From Watersipora subatra (Eukaryota; Bryozoa; Gymnolaemata; Cheilostomatida; Watersiporidae), in contig NC_088717.1 of the NCBI RefSeq assembly GCF_963576615.1, positions 39,138,302 to 39,202,301 on the forward strand: DNA of 64,000 nucleotides. Direction: 5' to 3'. The notes under the pieces were generated by a model, which saw only the letters and a list, made by a program, of their open reading frames with translations, did no database searches and was not told the origin of the DNA. A program made the translations under genes and the position numbers. Positions within the stretch are counted from its first letter, which is position 1. Every line of letters begins with the position of its first letter. Of this stretch, positions 46,607 through 56,600 are shown in pieces.

Positions 46607-47406
46607 AGATGAAAACACACTAGGCGATATTTAGTACGATAGCGCGCTGCGTGGCGCTAACTTGCACTAAAACTGGCTCAGCAAGCTCATGCAGAGCGAT
46701 AACGCTTGACATTATTTATCACAACTTTATCGCGCCCGAGATGCATTTTGATTGGTTGGTTGTTCCAGAATGCAATTCTATGGCTGATAAATTTTTCGTA
46801 TTGATATGTTCACCAACGTACGACAACAATATTTTGCTACGACTGAAACATCATCCAAACGAACACTGAATTGTTCATAGATTTAATAAGAGCACGCCCA
46901 GTCCTGTAGGACATAACACACAAAAATTACGAAGAAACCCAGTTGAAAACCAACATTTAGGAGTCAATTGTTGCAGCAATTGCGCAATTGCGCAGTTGCG
47001 CAGGTTGACCACCTTGGGAATAGTAAATAGTTACTATATTAAAAATAAAAGCTACTATGAAGTAAACTATATATAAAAATCGTAAAACGTTACTGTTAAA
47101 AATACAATAATCTTTTTTTTCTGGTCTTCTTGTAGTGAACAATCTGTAAAAACAATCTGTAAGAACAATCTGGTAAAACGAGATAGGCCTAATATCAAAA
47201 GCGGAAGTTGTTTATATTGCTGACATATTGACTTAAATTTATTAACAGCTCCGAAGAAACTAATGATATGAAATTTTATTGGCAGTTTGTGAGCGTGCCC
47301 GCGTTATCGTTTGCTGGTGAATAGCTCAAGTGTGTTTAGGCACATGCCAGCAATATCTCTGCACTCCTCATGACACGCGATAAAATCGCCTAGTGTGCTT
47401 GCACCT
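46607..47406. mobile_element. 800-bp MITE with TTA target duplication
   Basis: Terminal inverted repeats of 22 bp: left AGATGAAAACACACTAGGCG-AT, right (reverse complement) AGGTGCAAGCACACTAGGCG-AT, three mismatches. TTA occurs immediately outside both ends (46604-46606 and 47407-47409). A TTA/TAA duplication fits PIF/Harbinger, but the ends alone do not prove it. The interior contains GC-rich blocks (gcgataac..., cgttatcg) inverted near each end and no transposase. It ends about 840 bp upstream of the LRR gene's first codon. Confidence 0.82.
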
Positions 47407-47409
47407 TTA

Positions 47410-48246
47410 GGTAGTTGATCGATAGACGCTTATTTACATGTATTATGGGAAAAACTCCACGTTTCAGACAGACTACTTTCTGATAACCTAGGAGTATAAA
47501 GTATTTATTTTGAAATATTTACTAAAACTAACAATAAAAAACAAATAAAATATATTTTAGTTTACTATTTCTTTTTCATTTTATCTTTTTTTTATAAAAG
47601 ACTTATTTACTTTAATAAGGCATAAAAGCGCATCTCTCAAATTGTCTTTCTGTAGAATTTTAACAAGTTTTATTTTCCTAACCTATATTAATGAATTTCA
47701 CATTGTCATTGTGTCTATTAGTCTGCGTAAACACTATTATGACTTTTAGCATTTCAAAATTAATAAATATTGTTCAAAATAACACTTAACATTAAAATTT
47801 CATTTGAATATTGTATGCATATGCCCCATGCCTTCCAACAGGTCGCCAAAAATATTTGGTTTCAACACTCTGTCTGGCTTCTGAGAACCAGCCCCTTAAA
47901 CACCTCTATGATTAAAAGCTCAAGAATGCGCCTTTGCAGGTATTAAGGAAAATTGCCTTCTATGGCAGTGTTCATGAATTCCTCTATGGGTTGTTGTCAT
48001 GAAAAAGTGTGGAAATTTACTTTAAAGTGCTGTGAACTATATGATTGAAAATAAAATCAATCACTGACAACGCCGAGCTTACTGCAAGTAAGTTTTAAGT
48101 GGCAAGACCAGATCTTGAGAACTTTAGAGTCCGGAATTGCCGATAGACTTTGTAAGGTGATTATTAGGAGTTTGGCATCTTTTCCACTAAAATTTACTTC
48201 TTATTGTGTTGGAGCAGTATACTGTCTACGATGGAGAAACGCTGAC
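47410..48246. promoter_or_regulatory. Upstream region of the LRR gene
   Basis: The promoter and 5' untranslated region of the LRR gene should lie here. The sequence is AT-rich; no core-promoter motif is strong enough to name. Confidence 0.3.
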
Positions 48247-48428
48247 ATGGCCGAGCCAGTGGAGCTCCAGACAGGGATGAGTCTTAAGGAGTCACTGCAG
48301 GACTATGATCGACCTATGGTCTGGCTTGCAATAGAAAAGAATGTTACTGCTGAAATGCTCGACGTTGACCTATCTCACCTTGAAAAGCTTGAACTGAAAT
48401 GCATTGAATCATCTACCCTAGTGCAAAA
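48247..48428 (+). CDS. LRR gene exon 1 (initiator)
   Basis: Encodes 60 residues from the first Met in frame (context gacATGg), ending ECIESSTLVQ-like text whose exact end is LKCIESSTLVQ. Only the last third looks LRR-like (LSHLEKLELKC). Ends in phase 2 at gtaagt. Confidence 0.75.
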
Positions 48429-50585
48429 GTAAGTTCTTTTGTTCATTTCAGTTTGATTCTTTTTGAGAAATAACTGTTTGCAAGTAGTGGTAAGGACAGT
48501 AGCATAGCAGACGAAATGACGCTTCCAACGTCAAAAAACTCTGCCAGAGTTACCGAAGCATGAAAGCTTGTAACGACTGGTTTTCGTCATGTTCGATTAT
48601 GTTCAGCTAAGTGTAACAGAAGCTTCCACTTGGTTAGACAATGAATTTTAAGTGAATGTACTTTTTCTCTCTAGTGCCTCATCGTCATACTCGATCGCGC
48701 TAGTTTGGTAACAAATATAAATGGAACCGAGCAACATTAACACAGGAAGTACCTGTAGTGAAGTTTATTTCGTGAATTCAGAATCATTTGACCACTTGTT
48801 ACAAACTTCAATTGCTTTGATGCAATGAGCCGTCGTAACTATTTGTCTTTTCGTTTGTTTCAGTAGATAGTTTTGTAAATAAAACAAAAAGGATATTGCT
48901 CATATTGCTGCAAATAGAAATACTGTCAAATATCTGAACTGTTCAACAAGTTATGTAGAATAAAACCTGAGTAATTTTTACCCTATGACTTTCACATTTC
49001 ATGGAACAGTTCTGTGAGAGTGAAGATGCTAGTAAAATTTAAAAGTATAGTATAAATAACAAAGTAATATATAAAGCTAGTTTAGAGTTCAGCTGGTCTA
49101 AGTTAGAGTGAGTATATACTATACATATTCATCACTACCTCTAAACCTGAGTATCACCTAACCTGTGCTTCCATTCACGTATCTCTAAGGTAGAACACCA
49201 ATAAAAACCTACTGCTGAATTTTGTTGATGTAGTTTAGTAAGTCATTTTTATTTTTGTTAAAAAATTGATGTTTTTTCGTATAAATTTTTACCAAGTTTA
49301 TACGCAAATACTTAAAACATATATATTTGTCTTTGAGCTAAGGAATAAATTAAGCAAAATAGAATTCTTTCTCACATGAATGTTTGCTTTAAAATACCAT
49401 ATTTCTTAGGCTCTGGGAACTGAACAACTTTGAGGAATTTTGACTGCATTTACAGATATGCAAACCAGTATCAAGTTTACCAACTGCATTATCTAGCTAA
49501 AGTGTAACGTGAGGCATAGTTGTTAGCAGCAAAACCATTGGCTGTACAAAAAACTTTTCTAAACACCAGAGCAACTTAAAAGATTTTAACTTTGTCAATA
49601 ATGAGATGTTTGAGATTATTGTGAAATTATTTGACATAGACCTATTAACTACACGTATAGTTAATAGGCCTATGTTATTTGAGATGTCATCAATGTAAAC
49701 CAATTTTTTACTGGTATGCTCTCGAACAAAGCATCAGAGACATTTCGTTCAGAATTGACACAAACATATAGTTAAAGCAATTAAAACTTTTAAAAATTAT
49801 AATAAAGCAGTAAATGTAGCTGATACAAAGTATTTGTGAAAACAAAAAATGCGGTTCTTAAAATGCGCCCTAGGATATACTTCAAACAAGCTAAGGGTAA
49901 GTTTTTTTTACTGTTGTTGTACCGGATTTTCTCAAATGCAGGCTATTGGATTTATTGGCTAAAGGGAATCTTCAGACTCTAACTATAGTCGATGGAGATT
50001 TTTCCACCGGGCTTCAGAAGCTTCCTGAATCGCTGCTCGAGCTGAATATGATCAGGTGTAGACTGAAGATTGAGAAGATGTGAGTTGTTCCCACATTTTA
50101 CATTACAAGTTTTATTTGATTTAGCTAACTGCTTTGTATAAAAGTCTTTTCTAACTGACTGATTATCATTCAATTTCTAATCCTTTCTCTCTCCTTAAAA
50201 AAAAATTTGTGATTATTTTGCAATTACAACGTTTATTCTTGAAAAGAGTCTATGGGAGTTCGTCAAAAACTGAAAACCAAAACCACAAAATTGTCAAAAA
50301 AAATTGGAGGTTCATAGCTATGTCGTCACATACAGGTAATGAGGCATAGTGTATATTTTATTCAAATTTATTATTTATGCTTGTCAACACCGTGAAACTA
50401 CAATAAAACAATAATTTGATTGTCGATGAAAGGTTACTGAAAGTATGTTAATTATACATTTGGTCATCTGTGAAGCCATTGGTAACATATAAAATAAAAC
50501 ACATAAAAGATATAACATTTACCTTAATAGCACATCCAAGAAATTGCTAAATAGTATGTGATTCCCCTTTTGGTCAACTCTTGAT

Positions 50586-50616
<31 letters not shown>

Positions 50617-53600
50617 ATGACATTGGCGTAATGATGAAACTTATATACAAATAAAAGAAAGTATCAGCATTGAAAAAAGAGCTGATAAACTACATGTTGT
50701 TGGCTCAAAGACTGACAAAAATGACTTCAAGCACACCTAATCAAATGTATAACACTATGGCAAGTCATACAGACCACATAACACTCACAGACCATCCAAG
50801 ATCAACCGATCAACTGCCATTCAATCTGGGCAGGAGCATTGAATCATACAGGGTGTCTAGATTGTGAAGTGAACTATCAAATTAGGAAATTTAACAGAGA
50901 CAAGCAGAACCTTACAAAATTACTTTAATAATTGGTTTTGATCATTTATCTTTTGATGATTTTATTTTTGGACCATTTTATCTTTTGACCATTTTATCTT
51001 TTGACCATTTTATCTTTTGACCATTTTATCTTTTGACCATTTTATCTTTTCCAGCTTTTCAGAATTGAACTTACTCAAGAAGCTCCATTTAGAATGCTCA
51101 GACTTCAAAACAGATGAGTCCTTGGGACACCTCCTAGCAGCTACACGTTCGTTGACAGAACTCAGTATTACAGACTGTGATATCAAACGGCTGCCACAAA
51201 GGTAGGAAAAATTGGAAAACGTCCAGATTAGAAATTAGCAAACAGGCTTAACGGTTGATACTAGTCACATAGTCGATAAGATGAACAATGTCGATAAGAT
51301 AAGGTCGATAAGATGAACAAGGTGATAAGATGAACAAGGTTGATCTGTCATTAGAATATAACTAGCTTTATTTAATTGAATAACTTCTAAAATAATATTG
51401 ATTCTACAGCAGAACATTGCCTGATTATAAACGAGAGCACAATTCTAGAAAATTCCTGAATAGACATGGGCAATCTTTGTCAATCGCGTAATCATGAGAA
51501 ATTCATTGGTCACGTACAGAGTAAATTCCAAGAAACTGCATAGTAGTCACAGCAAACAATGCTATCTATGTATATAAATCTCATCGTTTGTCTGTCCTCT
51601 GTCATTTGTTTGTCATTTATAGTGAATAAAGTTTTAGGTATGAAAAATACACTTCATAAAGGATTTGAACTCAAAACCTTTAGGTGTGCAGATAAGTGAG
51701 TCAACCCATTAGACTACGCATCCAACTGAATGTAACGATTAATAATAGTGAAGATGTTCATTACATCGTTTAAAATATGCATGACAAAATTGTGCCACAC
51801 TCAACAATTACCAGCTGGCCTCACAGCTCTTTTTATAGTAAAGACTAGATGAATTCCCGGGGTTACACGGGTATTCAAAACAGCTTATAAACAGTTGCAG
51901 GTAATGAAACTGTTGTAGTGTAAAGGTAATGTAGTAGGTAAGGTATTGTAAGGTTCATAAGCTGTTTTTATTATCTGCGCAATGCAGGGCATTCAGCTGG
52001 TATATTCGTAAACAACATAATAAAATTATCAGAAACAAAAGCAAAGTGGAATAATAAAACTACATGTACATCTATAGGGACTATACATGTACATCTATAG
52101 GGACTATACATGTACATCTATAGGGACTATACATGTACAGCTAAGTCCTGATTTTTAGACAATACTCAATACTGACTCTATGGGAATAACTCATAATATC
52201 AACTTACAATATCCCAATTCTGATATTGATGGCCAATATCGACATCTGGTTTTTCCAATACTCAGCATCGATAGCATTGTAATACTTAATATTTCATACC
52301 AGCAGTCAATGTGAACTTTGCTAATATTCACTACCATAAGTCAATATCAAATAAAAAATGCTAATTCAGTGCTAATATTCAATATTAAGATTAATGAATT
52401 ACTAACATTCCATTCTGATTTATATAATATTTAATATCTGGTATCTATGATCAGTACTAGGTTTGTAAATACAACACATAAACTCACACTATTCTATAAA
52501 CTATCACTAGAAATTCCACTGTCATACAGCCCACAACCATAGTGATATTGGAAAAAAGAAAGGGTACTGATGGTTGAGAAATGCAATATTAGCAGTCAAA
52601 TGGCACTGCAGTGCAATAGGATAACTGCAATGGTAGCTGTAATGTACTGGGTGTGGGTGTTATTATATACAACAAACAGCAATAATGAAAGGAAAAGATT
52701 ATATGTTTATATCTCTCCCTCTGCAATAGGAGAAATGCAATATTGGCCAATATTAGAAGTAAAATGCACTGATATTATTAGAATAACCAATATTATTAAT
52801 ATAGTAATAATATAAAACCAATGCACAATTTCTTTACATTTCAAAACGTCATAGCTAACAATATCAAGAAGTTGTGACATTTATATAAATTTTTAGAAAA
52901 TATATTTAAAAAAGTGTTTGGTCATGACAAACAGCAATAATGAAATGAAAAGATTATATGTTTGTATCTCTCCCCTGCAATAGGAGAAATGCAATATTAG
53001 AAGTAAAATGCACTGATATTATTAGAATAACCAATATTATTAACACAGTAATAATAGAAAACCAATGCACAATTTTGTTTACATTTCAAAACGTCATAGC
53101 TAACAATATCAAGAAGAATATCCAAACTTATAATTAAATATTGTAATAATCTCATTAGAATCGTTAGAAAAAAATATCATCGTCATTTCCTTTACTTTCA
53201 CTGCTTTGGACATCAGTTAAAATACCAAAGTACTCAAAAGTTTCCAAAATGTCAGTTACTTTGAAATCGGCAAAAAAAGAAACAATTTCTATACTTCTAC
53301 GTTAATTACAGAAACCGTCGCCAATTGGACAATGCTATAGACTGGTGAAATGTGCACGTTATTTTTTCGTGAAATGTGCACGACTTAATTGTTCTCTTTT
53401 CTGTCGCTCGGCGTTTTGTTTGTCGGTCTTAATGTTGATAAAAGTAAGGCTTGGCCAGTTTTAATAACGATTTTCGGCCAAATTAATCTGTCTATTTATG
53501 TATAATCCGATGAGATGGGTTAGTTTTATGATTTTGCGGTAACCTTTCAAAGACTTGGTAACATGTTTAAATAGGTTTGTATGTGTTTTGTATCGCTATT

Positions 53601-56600
53601 ATACTTTAACGAATCTACAAAAAAATGGTTAAATTTGTTGATGAGATTTCGATGCAAGGGTTTCGCCATTTTTGATGAATAATTTTCGTAAGTTGTGTGC
53701 ACATGCATTTATCATAAAAACTCTCAAACATTCGTTCCGCTCGTTTGTTCGTGGGACTATTTAATTCTGTGTAGATAAATAACAATGGTTCTAATATTTC
53801 ATCTTAAAACTTAACAGGAGCAGATAACTTACTATCACTGACCTTACAGTGACCTTTACAATGAAAAAATAGAGCAACTTAATAGCAATTATGCAATAGA
53901 AAAATATTTGTATTTGCTAGTCATTGCGTAATTATTCTGTTCTGACCGCTAATTCTGAAGATGCTACTACTTGATGAGTTCTGGAGTAATACAGGTTTCA
54001 TCTATAATATTTAATTATTTAAAGAGCATCCTGTCACAAGCTGCTAAACTACAAATGTTTATGTAGTTAGAACAATAAGCAACTACTCACTCTATTGAGT
54101 TAACTAATGCTATTGATTATTATGTATTAACAGCGACTGAACTACAATTTTACAACTGATAAAAAGTAGCAATGAACAGTATGAATAGAGAAACAGTAAA
54201 ATACAAGTTTACAAATAATATAAGAAAAGACCACATGTAGTCTGATTACATCAACTGTTATAAATCACTGTGTAATACTAACATTGTCAGCTTACAAACA
54301 CTTATATAAATATATCATAATATACGTATATGATAACATATAGAACCAAAATCAAATTCATCCTCTAAATGGATCTAATTTGTCAATCTACCATAGTTGT
54401 GATAAAAAAATTGCCTGACTATGTTTATGAGTAAAAACATAAATAATAATAGTGAAAGAATGTTGCTGCAATGAGATTGAGATTTCGAAGAAATCGCCTA
54501 ACTCATTCTGCAAGCTAACGCTGACAGTTTTTCTGCTAGAACTAATGCTGCTAATCTAGTTATTAAAAATTAAAATAAATGATCGTTACTTTTAATAAGT
54601 TTGGTACAACTTTTTTTTCAGTTTAGGGAACCTCAAAGTATTGGAGAGATTGAACATGTATAGTACTCACCTCAATTTAGAGAATGAAAAAACGTTGTCT
54701 GTGTTCAACCAGTTGGAAAACCTAGCTGAACTTAACCTGACTGAGTGTAAACTCCCTTTCGTTCCGGAAAGGTAAGTTTGTCTTAACTTTAGTCTATGTT
54801 ATAATCAATTATCTGTCTACAAACCGAAAAGTTTAAAGAGAGGCTTCTGAAGACTGTCATTGCAGACTGTATGGTGAATACATATTCTATCACTGTGGTG
54901 GCGTAATAATAGAAATCTTCTATTAGACATTTTGGGCAGCATCTGGTATGACAGCTGTGTGAGAGTAGTTCATATTATAAAACATAGTTTTAAATGTATT
55001 GTGTGTGACAGATCATGAGATAATTGATATTTATTAATGGACTTAGATTGACTGTTTTCATATTCTGTACCGAAACAGAACAGTTGCTAGTAGCAAAAGC
55101 TATTTTTCATTCATCTATGTAAAGAGTTTGCAAATTTATATGTTGTTTGATGGCATATAAAAAATGTGACTTCCGCTTTTTTAACTATTCTAGTGTCCTG
55201 CAACTTCCAAAGCTAACCAAACTGATTCTCACTCGGAACAAACTGCTTGGGCAGACAATTCCTGACAAGTTTGATGGATTAGAGTCTTTACGAGAGCTTA
55301 GCCTTAGCACATGTTACCTCTCTGAGCTACCCAGCAGGTAATTTTAGTTACTTCCATATGAGCTGCATATTTTTCCTAAATAAAGCAATTTTCTCATTTT
55401 GCCACTCAATACAATTTTTCATTAAAAAGTTTAGTAGAAAATAACTCTTGTTGTTTGAAAAGAAAATATTTTTAAAGCATGTAGCTATTTACATAACTGC
55501 TAGTTTAAATTTTAATCATGGTATTTATGATTTGCACATTTGCCATTTTGTTAAATGTTTCAGTCGGACAAAAATGTGGAGTTTTGAAAAGTATATTGTA
55601 ACTTTGGCAACAGCTCACATTTATTTGAACACCGTAGAGATAGGAAGCTCTAATGGTTTAGACTAAATTAATGTAGAGTAACAACGATTCACTTTTAACC
55701 ACCAATTTTCAACATTTTAGAAAATTTTGTCATGTTTTACCAAGATGTTCCACGCCAGTGATAGCTTTTTGTGATTCGCGATATTGATGTAAAAGGTTAT
55801 TCTTTTGGTCACCTTGGCCTAGTCAAATTTGAAGAGATCATCTGGCATCAGCTTTTTCAAGAAAAAATGCTGAAGGGCTTGCCATACTTTTCCTACGGCC
55901 AACACTATGTCATATACCCATCATACTATCAGCCATTTACACATTTTTGAAACCAAAATCAAAGAATAAAAATTTGAGTGCAAAAAAGTTACAAAAGTTA
56001 ACAATTCTGCTTACATTAATTAACAATTTAAATTGTTAAAGCATTTTAGCCGATGAGCATATTAACTTTGAGAGAAACAAAGTGCAGTGAGCGCTATAAA
56101 AAGCTATTGATTACGTTAGCAAAGCTCAAATGAAATCACAAAGAGGAAATCTATATATAGATATACATCTCAAAGTTTGTCTTTTGATGGGCTTTTGTTT
56201 TCTGTCTGTTTTGCTCTTATTTTGACAGTTTTTAGGTCATTTCAAAATCTATTATTCATTTTTCTGTATTTGTAATTTTCAATTGTGCCATTTAAACTTC
56301 AAATGTTCCGTTATAGTGCAACTGTAACGGAACAATTTAAATCCCCAATTTCTGGTTACAACAAAAGGAAGTCGCTAGAAATTTTACGACTAAAAAATAT
56401 TCACATTGACATTTTTACGTACGAATTGCCTCTACATGCTCTCTCAGTTAGGCTAGGCTAAGTATACTGGTGCGTTGCACTGATGTATCTAATTTCGATA
56501 TATCTCATTTTTCTGCTTGTACCAGTATCGAGAGGTACCGGTATCGTCGTGTTCAAAATTTTGATGAATAGCTTCTGCAGCAACAGTAACCGTTTATATG

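Noticed and set aside
51661..51723. A genuine tRNA gene on the minus strand
   Set aside because: It has box A and box B-like text but no complete acceptor and anticodon stems, and it lies inside a mobile element.
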